Below are positions 17,142 to 25,808 of a stretch of 64,000 bases of DNA, piece by piece. The position numbers and the translations under genes were made by a program. The stretch comes from Bdellovibrionales bacterium RIFOXYC1_FULL_37_79 (GTDB taxonomy: Bacteria > Bdellovibrionota > Bacteriovoracia > Bacteriovoracales > Bacteriovoracaceae): contig MEQB01000026.1 in the NCBI GenBank assembly GCA_001770015.1, forward strand, positions 62,001-126,000. Direction: 5' to 3'. The notes under the pieces are model-generated. The model made no database searches, was not told the origin of the DNA, and saw only the letters and a list, made by a program, of their open reading frames with translations. Positions within the stretch are counted from its first letter, which is position 1. Each line of letters opens with the position of its first letter.

Positions 17142-17830
17142 AAAAACTTTTTGGTAAAATCGGCCAGGTTGACTTCGTCAGGAAGGTAATCCTCCATACA
17201 CCGGTAAACATCCGAACTCAGCCCACAGGGGTTGACCTTTTTTAATTCTCCAAACATCGCTTGATCTTTTTTTACATTTAAAGCAAGTCCGTGCAGAGTA
17301 ATAAATTTTTTTATTTCAATCCCCACCGATGCCAGCTTATGTTCCCCCAGCCAAAGGCCCAGGAGGCTACGGTTATAATCAAGCCCAGAAATAGAATAGT
17401 TTTGTTCGATGGTGATTTTGACATTTTCTAGCATATAATAAATCAAGTCTTTGAGTGAATGTCCGGGATGATTTAAATTAACAATCGGATACATGATCCA
17501 CTGTCCCGGATAATGAAAGGTCAGTCCTCCACCCCTTTTAATCTTATATAATGGAAAGGTTAATTTTTTTTCCATGGATTCATCAAAATGAATCAGTGCC
17601 TTGGTGTCATCACTTTTGGATTTTTGCAATCCTCTTCCGAGCGTAAATAGATGAGGATGGCTGGTAAAAATAAATAATTTTCGGTCCCTTCTTTCTTCAA
17701 TGTACTCCCTGGCCTCTTCTTGAAACAAAAGTGACTCGTCATAATTCCAGTTCCATTTTATAAAACCATAGGTGTTTGAATCAATTTTGAATAATTGTCC
17801 TTCATATTTGTTTTGAAACATGGGATGCAT
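17123..17830 (-). CDS. lipB: Octanoyl-[ACP]:protein N-octanoyltransferase LipB
   Basis: LipB moves octanoate from acyl carrier protein to the lipoyl domains of 2-oxoacid dehydrogenases and GcvH in the cytosol. This 235-residue protein has the family motifs RGGGLTFHYPGQ (99-110), GEHKLASVGIE with catalytic Lys165, LHGLALNV (179-186) and NPCGL with the acyl-thioester Cys202. Its start overlaps the lipA coding region by 29 bases, so the two are co-transcribed and probably translationally coupled. The order lipA-lipB gives a complete de novo lipoylation pathway. Confidence 0.95.
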   Translation of the reverse strand: MHPMFQNKYEGQLFKIDSNTYGFIKWNWNYDESLLFQEEAREYIEERRDRKLFIFTSHPHLFTLGRGLQKSKSDDTKALIHFDESMEKKLTFPLYKIKRGGGLTFHYPGQWIMYPIVNLNHPGHSLKDLIYYMLENVKITIEQNYSISGLDYNRSLLGLWLGEHKLASVGIEIKKFITLHGLALNVKKDQAMFGELKKVNPCGLSSDVYRCMEDYLPDEVNLADFTKKFLKTISC

Positions 17831-18704
17831 CCAGATACTTCATATAATCCGCCGCTCGATAAGAACTTCGGACCATGGGACCGGCGGCCACAAATTTGAA
17901 ATTAAATTGATAGGCAATTTTTTTTAATTCCTCAAATTCGTGTGGTTCGTAATATTTACTAACTTCAATAGATTTTTTAGACGGCATTAAATACTGCCCC
18001 AAAGTTAAGAGATCCACTCCCGACTGTTTTAAGTCTCGCATGGTTTGCACAATCTCCTCCTTGGTTTCGCCCAGGCCCAGCATGATTGAGCTCTTGGTGG
18101 TAATGAGAGGATAATAGGTCCGATAAAATTTAAGTACCTGCAGGGATTTTCGGTAAGACGCCCTTTTATCCCGCACCCAGGGTGTTAATCTTTCCACGGT
18201 TTCAATATTATGGGCAATCACAAAAGGATCACTCTTGGCCAAAACATGCATGGATGCTTCACAATTATTGAAATCAGGAATGAGCACTTCCACCAAAACC
18301 TGGGGAAATTTATTTTTAATGGCAAGCACCACCTTGGCAAAATGGTCGGCACCATAATCTTTTAAATCATCGCGATCCACGCTGGTGATCACAATAAAAT
18401 CAAGATTCATCGTTTCCACCAGCAAAATGGCCGCATCAATTTCACTTTGATCAATTAGCTGATGAGGATTGCCCGTCTGCACATTACAAAAACGGCACCC
18501 TCTAGTGCAAATTCCCCCGAGTATCATCATGGTGGCAGTTTTATTGTCCCAGCATTCGTGGCGGTTGGGACACCTGGCTTCTTGGCAAACCGTATGCAGA
18601 TTTAGACTTTTCAGTTTTTGGGAAAGCAGTCCAACATTTTCGCCGCTTGGGATTTTAGATTTTAGATAAAGTGGTTTAGCAGCACGCCTATTGGTGTTTT
18701 TCAT
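17802..18704 (-). CDS. lipA: Lipoyl synthase LipA
   Basis: LipA inserts two sulfurs into protein-bound octanoyl groups by radical SAM chemistry. From the ATG at 18704 the auxiliary cluster cysteines are 40, 45 and 51 (CQEARCPNRHEC), the SAM cluster cysteines are 66, 70 and 73 (CTRGCRFC), and the auxiliary-cluster serine is in the C-terminal RSSYRA. An in-frame TTG 36 bases upstream would add 12 hydrophobic residues (ILFFLKCRYYS) unlike LipA N-termini, so I reject it. The 3' end overlaps lipB. The upstream ankyrin gene ends 39 bases away on the same strand. Confidence 0.95.
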   Translation of the reverse strand: MKNTNRRAAKPLYLKSKIPSGENVGLLSQKLKSLNLHTVCQEARCPNRHECWDNKTATMMILGGICTRGCRFCNVQTGNPHQLIDQSEIDAAILLVETMNLDFIVITSVDRDDLKDYGADHFAKVVLAIKNKFPQVLVEVLIPDFNNCEASMHVLAKSDPFVIAHNIETVERLTPWVRDKRASYRKSLQVLKFYRTYYPLITTKSSIMLGLGETKEEIVQTMRDLKQSGVDLLTLGQYLMPSKKSIEVSKYYEPHEFEELKKIAYQFNFKFVAAGPMVRSSYRAADYMKYLDASHVSKQI

Positions 18705-18743
18705 AGAGTAGTATCTACATTTTAAAAAAAATAATATCAAGAA

Positions 18744-20186
18744 TTATCTTTTTTTACTTTTTGCTTTCTTACTTTTTGGTTTTACGACTGGTTTTTCTGA
18801 CTTCTTTTCTTCCTCTTTATTTTCAGGCGATTGAACACTTTCTTGGGGAATTTCTTGCTTTATTTCTTCAAGTTTCTCCCCACCTTCCTCGGCCAGTACT
18901 TCCGCTCCATATTTTTTTATTAAATTCGTCAGTGCCTCATTTTTAAAATCCTCACTTCTTCTGATCAACCCATGAATATTGGCATAATTGAGTTTGAATC
19001 CTTGATCCAGCAGATACTGCACCATTTTAATATCAGGGATGGCCAGATAAAGTGGGTTTAGATCCTCTCCATCTCCCAGATTAGGATCAGCTCCCTGTTC
19101 AATTAAAAACTCCACCAGACCAGTATTTTTTTTCGATAAGGCAATCATCAGCGGAGTTGAATTATTATTTGATCTGCGATTAAAATTAACTTTCAGCTTC
19201 AAAAGCAGTTTCAGCACCTCCAGATCATCACGTTGAGCAAATACCACCACCGGATAATCATGATCGCGAAACGGAACTTTGGATTTATTATCCAGGCTGA
19301 CCCCGGCATGGTTTAACACTTCCAGCATGTCCAAAAAATTTTTTCTCTCCCATTTTCCATCAAGATAAGCGTTAATTAAAATATTAATCAAGTTCTCGTT
19401 AAATTCATTAACTAAATCCACACGGGCCTTTTTTTCCAACAGGTAATCCACCAGGCGCTTTTGGCCGTTTCTGATTTGTACAAAAATCGGCGTTTCTCCC
19501 TTATTATTAACAACATTGATATTTCCATTGGCGTTTACGATTTTTTCCATGGCTTCGTAAGAAATTTTTCCATAATGCAAAGGACTGTTGTTATCGTGAT
19601 CAAGGACATTCACGTTGGCATTTTTATTAATAATCAAATCAATCATCTCCAGATGATTGTTAAATACGGCCCCATGAAGAGCGGTATAAAGACTGAAATT
19701 TCCCACTGTGAATCTTTTGTTAAGATTGGTTTCCCCTTCCTTGATTGCCCGTTCGAATAATGTCACATCCCCCTTAAGGGCCAATTCAAATAAATCTTTC
19801 CCCATCGAAATGCCCAGTTCCTTGGCCAAGTCAGGGTCCACATCGTTTGGATATTTACATGTATCTTTAAATTGATCCAAGTTTACCGGGGAACAGATAT
19901 TAAGCCTGGTCATAATCACCCGTTCCTGTCCGATCTTTTTCCTCATACAAACACACCAACTTTGCTCCTTGGGTTTACTTCCTAAATCGTCGCCCTTCAC
20001 CGTTATATAGATAAGTAAATTATAAGGACTCTCCAAAACCACATTTTTATCAATCGAATTGATCTTGGAAAACTCCTTGTTGGCGTATCGGGAAACTCCC
20101 TTCATGGCGATCCCTTTTGCCACATGGTCGGAACAAGCAGATAAACCAAATAAGAGAATAATCAGGAATAAAGACTTCGGTGACAT
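18744..20186 (-). CDS. Ankyrin-repeat lipoprotein
   Basis: A 480-residue protein with lipobox LSAC (Cys18), so exported and lipid-anchored. Residues about 130-435 hold roughly eight ankyrin-type helix-turn-helix repeats, for example TALHGAVFNNHLEMIDLIINKNANVN, STPLMIALSKKNTGLVEFLIEQGADPN and NPLYLAIPDIKMVQYLLDQG. The C-terminal 40 residues are Glu- then Lys-rich (KPKSKKAKSKKR). Ankyrin repeats bind proteins. In the periplasm or on the surface the partner could be self or prey, which the sequence does not show. The start has a GAGGTAGAG ribosome binding site. Confidence 0.88.
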   Translation of the reverse strand: MSPKSLFLIILLFGLSACSDHVAKGIAMKGVSRYANKEFSKINSIDKNVVLESPYNLLIYITVKGDDLGSKPKEQSWCVCMRKKIGQERVIMTRLNICSPVNLDQFKDTCKYPNDVDPDLAKELGISMGKDLFELALKGDVTLFERAIKEGETNLNKRFTVGNFSLYTALHGAVFNNHLEMIDLIINKNANVNVLDHDNNSPLHYGKISYEAMEKIVNANGNINVVNNKGETPIFVQIRNGQKRLVDYLLEKKARVDLVNEFNENLINILINAYLDGKWERKNFLDMLEVLNHAGVSLDNKSKVPFRDHDYPVVVFAQRDDLEVLKLLLKLKVNFNRRSNNNSTPLMIALSKKNTGLVEFLIEQGADPNLGDGEDLNPLYLAIPDIKMVQYLLDQGFKLNYANIHGLIRRSEDFKNEALTNLIKKYGAEVLAEEGGEKLEEIKQEIPQESVQSPENKEEEKKSEKPVVKPKSKKAKSKKR

Positions 20187-20245
20187 AGCTCTACCTCATT
20201 ACAAGATGTAAGACATTAAACGATTAAATTATATCAAGTAATTTA

Positions 20246-20737
20246 TTATTTGAGTATCATTTTGATCTTTTGCACATCCTCTTCAGTGAGCCCACCCACA
20301 TGTTTCCATAAAACCATGCCCAATTCATCGATCACATAGATAGTGGGAACATAAATAATGCCGTATTGTGCTTTGGCCTGTCGTTGATTATCAAAGAAAA
20401 AGGAATAATTGATCAAATCCTGATTACTCGAAATAAATTCCTTCACTCTTTTTACATCCCGATCAATGGAAACCAGTTTGATGGTGGTAATGTCACTCAC
20501 CTCTTGCTCCAGTGTTGCAATAATCGGCATATTGGCAACACAATACTGGCAGGAAATCGACATGAATTCTAAAAGCAGATACTTTTTTTTATTCTCAATT
20601 TTTATAATGTCTTCGTTTTTAATTTCGCCATCTACGGTCTGATAATCAAGATTCAAAGAAATCGCCGACTCTCCCTGCTCAAGCGCAGACAAATGCATAC
20701 TGATAAACAACCCACATAAGATAAAAAATATTTTCAT
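20246..20737 (-). CDS. Exported TlpA/ResA-like thioredoxin-fold protein
   Basis: A 163-residue protein with a signal peptide (ending LSA-LE, about residue 19) and a thioredoxin fold with the active-site pair Cys63-Gln-Tyr-Cys66 (SISCQYCVANM) and the cis-proline loop VPTIYVID. It also has the insertion typical of AhpC/TlpA proteins between strand and helix. Such proteins reduce disulfides in the periplasm, for example in cytochrome c maturation or protection of exported cysteines. No cytochrome maturation genes are adjacent. Ribosome binding site AGGAGG. Confidence 0.88.
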   Translation of the reverse strand: MKIFFILCGLFISMHLSALEQGESAISLNLDYQTVDGEIKNEDIIKIENKKKYLLLEFMSISCQYCVANMPIIATLEQEVSDITTIKLVSIDRDVKRVKEFISSNQDLINYSFFFDNQRQAKAQYGIIYVPTIYVIDELGMVLWKHVGGLTEEDVQKIKMILK

Positions 20738-20806
20738 AAGTCCCTCCTGAAACCGTCAGGATATCCTTACCAAAACATTTTGAGTAGTAATTAATAGCTG
20801 TTCATA

Positions 20807-20932
20807 TCAATATAAAAATAGTTTAAAAAACACCCCAGTTCCGTAATAGGCCAAAGTGGCATCGGTGATCAGTAAGCAATAGGTGGCAATTATAAATTTT
20901 CCCATCAACGGGATTTTCCATCGACTTTTCAT
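20807..20932 (-). CDS. Possible 41-residue membrane microprotein
   Basis: An ATG frame encodes 41 residues: a basic start (MKSRWKIPLMGK) followed by one hydrophobic segment (FIIATYCLLITDATLAYYG). The orientation rule for a single-pass membrane peptide is met. Only a weak GAG-type ribosome binding site is present, and a competing frame starts nearby. It occupies the 309-base gap between the thioredoxin and the 152-residue secreted protein. Confidence 0.35.
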   Translation of the reverse strand: MKSRWKIPLMGKFIIATYCLLITDATLAYYGTGVFFKLFLY

Positions 20933-21009
20933 AAATTCTCATCGTCAATTTCGAATACTCCTTTAAAATAGGAGACTCAAAACTTAATAATTTGAATTAC
21001 ACTCTGATT

Positions 21010-21034
21010 AACCGACGATCATAGTCGGTTTTTT
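21010..21034 (+). terminator. Plus-strand hairpin with T-tract in a minus-strand region
   Basis: AACCGAC (21010-21016) pairs with GTCGGTT (21024-21030), followed by TTTT. The T-run lies downstream only on the plus strand, although every recognised gene from 17123 to 28153 is on the minus strand. It may end an antisense or small RNA. Confidence 0.5.
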
Positions 21035-21046
21035 GGCCTCTATCCA

Positions 21047-21505
21047 CTATTTCAAATTAATAACCGGAGAAAAACCACTACCAATACTTTGGTTCTTATT
21101 AGTGTATTCTGAGAGGGAAAACAGGTTCCAGGCCAGCCGATAGCTTCCTTTCTTTAAATATTTGGTTTTAAAAATACAGAAAAGTTCCGCTGGCATCAAA
21201 CGAGCATTAATATGGGGATAAACCACGAAATGATCTCCAGGGGCCTGACATTGAACGGCCATGGCGCAATCATAGACCACTTGCTTGGTATTTTCATCAA
21301 CCACATTTGCCATCAGCGATAATTGGCCATCGAGCATATTAAAAGATTTTATCTTCAAAGTTAAATCCGTCCCGTGAGCAATGTCATGAGACACATTGAT
21401 AGGCAGCACATCTAGGCTGGAAGTGACAAAATAGGATGATAATTGTCCGGCAGCCAGCACATTTAAGGATAAAAGAAACCATAAACTGATAATCATTTTT
21501 TTCAT
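21047..21505 (-). CDS. Small exported protein of unknown function
   Basis: From the ATG at 21505 (preceded by AAAGGGG, spacing five) the product is 152 residues with a signal peptide MKKMIISLWFLLSLNVLAA. The mature part is beta-rich with three to four cysteines (YDCAMAVQC, ELFCIF) that could form disulfides. The longer frame would add nine residues before a poorer signal sequence. I do not recognise a family. It may be a periplasmic or secreted beta-sandwich. Confidence 0.7.
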   Translation of the reverse strand: MKKMIISLWFLLSLNVLAAGQLSSYFVTSSLDVLPINVSHDIAHGTDLTLKIKSFNMLDGQLSLMANVVDENTKQVVYDCAMAVQCQAPGDHFVVYPHINARLMPAELFCIFKTKYLKKGSYRLAWNLFSLSEYTNKNQSIGSGFSPVINLK

Positions 21506-21623
21506 AAAAACCCCTTTGGCAATTTTAATCATTTAGGTGCAAGGTAGAAGAAAAGCAAACAGACGTCTATCAGGTTGATAACGCCATGACTTTTTTACAC
21601 TGACACCTAGCGTTTTTTATCCC

Positions 21624-23246
21624 TCATAGTTGAAAACTATAGACAAAATCTCCCCCCGCCAGGGCATTGCCAAACGGATCCCTAAGCTGGTTTGCTAAGG
21701 CCCTAAATTCATATTTGCCCTTGTTAAGCGCAAATCCAAATTGAAATTCCATCAGGTTGGTTCCATAAAAGTACTCATCCATCATCTGGAGTTGAATCTT
21801 TGCGCCAGAAGCAAGGTTCATAAGCTGGAATGAATCAGCAATAAACGATGCTTTTGAAAACACATTGTTCATCTGGATGATGATTTTAATGGGTGATGCC
21901 TCCACCACTCTTCTAATCTGCGGTCCTGGTATCCTGCCTTGCAACGATTTATAGGAATTAACCCTGCCAGCTCCCAATTTAAATTGGTATTTTGACTTAT
22001 TTTTATCTTCAATATCGTCACATCCTTGCAGCAATTTGGCCGCCACTTGCTCATGGGTATAATCGGGATGTTTTGCCCATATCAGTGCCGCCACGGCAGC
22101 GGCGCTCGGGGATGCCATGGAAGTTCCACTTTTTTCCACATAATCAAGGCCCACCGAAGTCGAAAAAATATTTTCACCAGGAGCAAAAAGATCAATTCCC
22201 ACCCCATAATTACTATCCCGGGCAATAACGTCAACCTGCGCTGATTCCACCTGGGTGCTACCCACCAATAAAAGTTTATTAATTTCACTTCTCATCGGAT
22301 CATCCATTCCATTATTACCGGATGAATTAAAAACCAGCACCCCTTTTCGATAAGCATAATCCAAGGCCAGCTGATAAACTTCGTCGTGCAAATAAGGATC
22401 AATATTATAACTGGTGGTAATAATCCGGGCACCATTATCTATGGCATAAACATAAGACTCACAGATTACCAGTGAACTCCAATTTCTCGGACTATCAAAG
22501 GACTCATAAAATTTAAGCGGCATTAAGATACTCTCGGGGGCAGTACCAACCACCCCAATGCCGTTTTCCATGCGCGCTCCCACTATTCCGGCGACATGAG
22601 TACCATGTCCCAAACGAGTCTCATGGTTATTATTATTCAAATGGATAAAATTCCATCCTCTTACATCATCAATAAACCCGTTTAAATCGTCATCCAGACC
22701 ATTTCCAGGAATTTCGTTTTGATTGATCCACCAACCTTCCAGAAGATCTGGATGATTTAAATTGGCCCCATCATCGGTAATGGCAACCACGACCCCCTCT
22801 CCCCGGCTTAAATCCCAGGCCAGTTCATTGTTCATAATTTTATGGTGACTTTGCTTTGTAAAGCTCGGATCAGACGGAGTATATTCACGAGGGTCCTCGT
22901 CTCTTTTATGTCCCAGCACCCGCTTGGCCCATAAAATATTTTCACTGGTCTTAAAACTTTTTAAGACTCTTTCCGTATCAGGATTCTTGACCATTCTGAT
23001 GGCAAGTAAGTTCAAAAAAACATTATTTTCTTTCTCAAAACTCACCACCAGTCTGGAAGTAAAAATACGTTCATCAAAAATAACTGAGGGAAAATACACC
23101 TTATAATCATCGTATTTATCCAGATATTCATGGGTCAAAAATGCCACCGTGAGTTCCGTATAAGCTTGATCATCATCCCAGAGGATAAGGTTGGCGTATG
23201 AAAAGCTAACCGTGAGAAATAAAACAAGTGGCCATAGATGCTTCAT
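21624..23246 (-). CDS. Secreted subtilisin-family serine protease (S8)
   Basis: A 540-residue exported protease: signal peptide (about 1-18), a pro-region to about 140, then the S8 catalytic domain with Asp158 (VAITDDG), His214 (GHGTHVAG), the oxyanion Asn in NSSGNNG and the nucleophile in GTSMASP. After the catalytic domain, about 110 residues (PQIRRVVEASPIKIIIQMN onward) form a beta-rich C-terminal domain. It would degrade extracellular or prey proteins. The -10/-35 core 27 bases upstream is shared with another promoter at 27210. Ribosome binding site AAAGGAG. Confidence 0.95.
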   Translation of the reverse strand: MKHLWPLVLFLTVSFSYANLILWDDDQAYTELTVAFLTHEYLDKYDDYKVYFPSVIFDERIFTSRLVVSFEKENNVFLNLLAIRMVKNPDTERVLKSFKTSENILWAKRVLGHKRDEDPREYTPSDPSFTKQSHHKIMNNELAWDLSRGEGVVVAITDDGANLNHPDLLEGWWINQNEIPGNGLDDDLNGFIDDVRGWNFIHLNNNNHETRLGHGTHVAGIVGARMENGIGVVGTAPESILMPLKFYESFDSPRNWSSLVICESYVYAIDNGARIITTSYNIDPYLHDEVYQLALDYAYRKGVLVFNSSGNNGMDDPMRSEINKLLLVGSTQVESAQVDVIARDSNYGVGIDLFAPGENIFSTSVGLDYVEKSGTSMASPSAAAVAALIWAKHPDYTHEQVAAKLLQGCDDIEDKNKSKYQFKLGAGRVNSYKSLQGRIPGPQIRRVVEASPIKIIIQMNNVFSKASFIADSFQLMNLASGAKIQLQMMDEYFYGTNLMEFQFGFALNKGKYEFRALANQLRDPFGNALAGGDFVYSFQL

Positions 23247-23272
23247 AAGGACTCCTTTCCAAACGATGATCT

Positions 23273-23302
23273 ATTGTAACTTTGGTTTTGTGCAAATGAC
23301 AA
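23273..23302 (-). promoter_or_regulatory. Promoter of the subtilase gene, shared motif copy 1
   Basis: On the minus strand, TTGTCA, an 18-base spacer and TACAAT. The spacer (TTTGCACAAAACCAAAGT) is nearly identical to that of the element at 27210-27239. The predicted leader is about 20 bases and contains the subtilase ribosome binding site. Confidence 0.65.
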
Positions 23303-23381
23303 TAAGCCTATTTTACTACATAAAAGGGGAGAAATTCCCGTTCTCCCCCACACATATCATTTACTAAATCACTCTTTACTA

Positions 23382-23687
23382 TTAAACACCTCTTACCGCA
23401 CTCCCCTCTTGTCTATCTTGGACAGGAGGTGGGTGGTGTTCTCCGTTTTGATTGCCACGATCCTTGGGACGTTCAAATCCTGCATCTGTCATACATTTTT
23501 CAAATTCCTCGCTCGGTCTTTGGCGTGGTTCAGGTCTTCCATAAGTCGAAGAACATTTATCAAAAGCGGCCTTGAATGCCTCATTGTCCATCATGGGAGG
23601 TCGGTGTGTTCTCCCCTCGTCGGCACTTAAAAACAAACTAAAAAGAATGGCAAAAATTCCCAGAAACGCAAAATGTAATTTTTTCAT
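23382..23687 (-). CDS. Small Pro-rich exported protein
   Basis: A roughly 101-residue protein with a signal peptide (to about LSA-DE) and a mature part containing two cysteines in a repeated charge pattern (FKAAFDKCSSTYG, EEFEKCMTDAGFERP), then a His/Pro-rich tail (GEHHPPPVQDRQ). GGGAGG stands seven bases before the second ATG (23687). It lies immediately 3' of the two-component system on the same strand. Small exported His/Pro-rich proteins are often periplasmic metal or stress adaptors, but this is a guess. Confidence 0.68.
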   Translation of the reverse strand: MKKLHFAFLGIFAILFSLFLSADEGRTHRPPMMDNEAFKAAFDKCSSTYGRPEPRQRPSEEFEKCMTDAGFERPKDRGNQNGEHHPPPVQDRQEGSAVRGV

Positions 23688-23777
23688 CATAAAACCTCCC
23701 GATTCATTATGATCTCCATTTCATACTTCAAGAATATTACCAATTTATTGCAAGAGTATGACAATATTACAATTTAA

Positions 23778-25130
23778 TTAACCTGGGACTGGTAATTGAA
23801 TAATTACGTTCGCTCCGCCTTTATTTTTGATATTCAAGATCCCATCATGAAGTTTGACAATATTAGAAACAATAACAGATCCAAGGCCTATAGATAAACG
23901 AGTGGAATCACTAAAAAGGGCCACCCGACTAAATTTCTTTTTTCCATAGCTATTAATTTGATCCACAGAAAATCCATCCCCATCATCCATAATTTGAATT
24001 TCGCAAAATTTACCCACAACATTGATGCTGATTGTAACCTTGTTATGAGCATGCTCGACAGCATTTTCCAACACATTTCTAAACATACGTTTTAAAAGAT
24101 AAGCATTTCCCATGATATGAACATCTATACTATGATAGTTTTTCTCAATCAGAATTTTAGGATAGATTGATTCCAAACGAATCAATTCTCCGTCAAGTAA
24201 ATTAACCAGGTGTATTTCTTCTTTTTGTTCTTGATATTTAGGCTCATTGATTCTTGCCCACATTAATAAATCTTCTACTAATCTTTCAAAATAAACCATT
24301 TCAGCGCTAGCCAATTGCATCAGTTCTTTTTTTTCCTCTTTGGTTATATTGTCCGAGGCAAATCTTAACGTTTCAATTAAATTTTTTAGTGAAGCGATGG
24401 GCGTCCTCAAGTCATGGGAAAGCTCTTGCAATATCTCAATACGGATTTGCTCGGAATTCTTAATTTTATCCACCAGTTTTTCTACCTGTTGTGCCATTGT
24501 ATTAAATTGCATCATTGACTCATAAAAAGCATCATTCTTGCTGATCTGAAATCTGGTATCAAATTTTCCCTGCTGAATACTGGAAATAAAAATCGCTGCT
24601 TTTTTGGAAAAGACTCTAAGTTTTATATACAAGATAGAAAAAGATACCAATACCGACACAATGGCAAACGCAACAATAGATATAAAAATCACCAAAGGCA
24701 TTGGACCTCGACGATTTTTAAAAGGAGGGGGTGGCGGAGGTGGAATTTGAAAACATAAAAAACTTTCAGCAGTTTTTGTCACAAAAAACCACTGCCCTGG
24801 TCTTTTGGAAGGGGCCACAATATACCTTAAGGAATGATTCATCAAACGTTCCACATCACTTTCGTAAAACAGTTTATTAAGTTCCTCCCTGGAAAGCATC
24901 TTTACCTCGGTAGATCCAACTTGAGACAACAGTCGATCCAAGGCATTTTTATCAATCATTTTTTGAGAAACCAATTCCGAAATCATTTCTAATTTATCAT
25001 ACCGGTCTTTATGAGGAGGATTATCAGAAATTTTTTGACTTAAAAATAAGATAAAAAAGAACAATACGATTACTATAAGTACCGTCATGATAAAAATACG
25101 ACCTATAAAAGTAAAATCATGCAATTTCAA
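23778..25130 (-). CDS. Sensor histidine kinase
   Basis: A 450-residue membrane kinase: membrane segments at about 12-31 and 145-169, a periplasmic sensor of about 110 residues that ends with seven consecutive prolines (130-136), HAMP (about 170-220), phospho-acceptor His239 in ELSHDLRTPIASL, N box (RNVLENAVEHA), G1 (DDGDGF) and G2 (RLSIGLGS). It pairs with the OmpR-type regulator encoded just upstream; the reading frames overlap by 14 bases. The signal is unknown. The polyproline stretch next to the second membrane segment is unusual and may be a stiff linker. Confidence 0.94.
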   Translation of the reverse strand: MKLHDFTFIGRIFIMTVLIVIVLFFFILFLSQKISDNPPHKDRYDKLEMISELVSQKMIDKNALDRLLSQVGSTEVKMLSREELNKLFYESDVERLMNHSLRYIVAPSKRPGQWFFVTKTAESFLCFQIPPPPPPPFKNRRGPMPLVIFISIVAFAIVSVLVSFSILYIKLRVFSKKAAIFISSIQQGKFDTRFQISKNDAFYESMMQFNTMAQQVEKLVDKIKNSEQIRIEILQELSHDLRTPIASLKNLIETLRFASDNITKEEKKELMQLASAEMVYFERLVEDLLMWARINEPKYQEQKEEIHLVNLLDGELIRLESIYPKILIEKNYHSIDVHIMGNAYLLKRMFRNVLENAVEHAHNKVTISINVVGKFCEIQIMDDGDGFSVDQINSYGKKKFSRVALFSDSTRLSIGLGSVIVSNIVKLHDGILNIKNKGGANVIIQLPVPG

Positions 25131-25791
25131 TTTTATACCCTACCCCGTACACAGAAGAAATTCTGATGGTATTTGCATTATTTTTTTTAAATTTTTGTCT
25201 TATCCGACTCAAATGGGAATCAATGGTACGATCAATCACGTCTTCACTTTCCAAGAGATGTGAAATAATCTGCTCTCTTGATAAAACTACGTTAGGTCTT
25301 CTTAAAAACATTTCCAAAATATCAAATTCTCTTCTATTAAAAATAATCTCCTGTTGATCATAATATGCTTTTCTTTCTTCTGGGATTAAGACCAACTTTT
25401 CAAAAATCAACTGTCCCTGTTTATTACTTTTGATATTCAAAACATTTTGTATTCTTGCCAAAAGTTCAGCATGTCCAAAAGGTTTTCTAATATAGTCACT
25501 GGCACCCTTTTCAAATCCGGCTACCGCCGATTCCTCCTCGATGTTAGCAGTAAGAATGATGATGGGAGACTGGGATTTTTTTTCATTTTTCAATTGATCA
25601 CAAAAACCAAGCCCATTTCCATCGGGAAGCTTTAAATCCAGTAATATCAAATCATAAACCTGGTCCTCAATAAAGACATCGGCCTGTTTTAAAGTCTGGG
25701 CCCAATCAATATGAAAACCACGACTAGATAGATTGATCTGTAAACCTCTGCCAATAACCGGATCATCTTCCACCAGCAATATCTTAACCAA
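25117..25791 (-). CDS. OmpR/PhoB-family response regulator
   Basis: About 224 residues from a TTG at 25791: a GGGAG six bases upstream and the canonical MVKILLVEDD start support it over a TTG at 25830 that would add 13 unrelated residues. Receiver: acidic pair Glu8-Asp9/Asp10, phospho-acceptor Asp52 in LLDLKLPDG, switch lysine in YIRKPF. The C-terminal winged helix has the typical RREFDILEMFLRRPNVVLSR and DRTIDSHLSRIRQKF recognition region and ends GVGYKIEIA. It lies between an exported low-complexity protein (17 bases upstream) and its kinase. Likely targets include its own operon. Confidence 0.94.
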   Translation of the reverse strand: MVKILLVEDDPVIGRGLQINLSSRGFHIDWAQTLKQADVFIEDQVYDLILLDLKLPDGNGLGFCDQLKNEKKSQSPIIILTANIEEESAVAGFEKGASDYIRKPFGHAELLARIQNVLNIKSNKQGQLIFEKLVLIPEERKAYYDQQEIIFNRREFDILEMFLRRPNVVLSREQIISHLLESEDVIDRTIDSHLSRIRQKFKKNNANTIRISSVYGVGYKIEIA

Positions 25792-25808
25792 ACCTTGCTC
25801 CCATGTAG

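Noticed and set aside
18704-18740. Longer lipA beginning at a TTG
   Set aside because: The added residues (ILFFLKCRYYS) are hydrophobic and do not match LipA N-termini, and the TTG has no ribosome binding site.
22026-22288. Several overlapping frames of 70-80 residues within the subtilase gene
   Set aside because: All overlap the conserved catalytic domain on other frames and lack ribosome binding sites.
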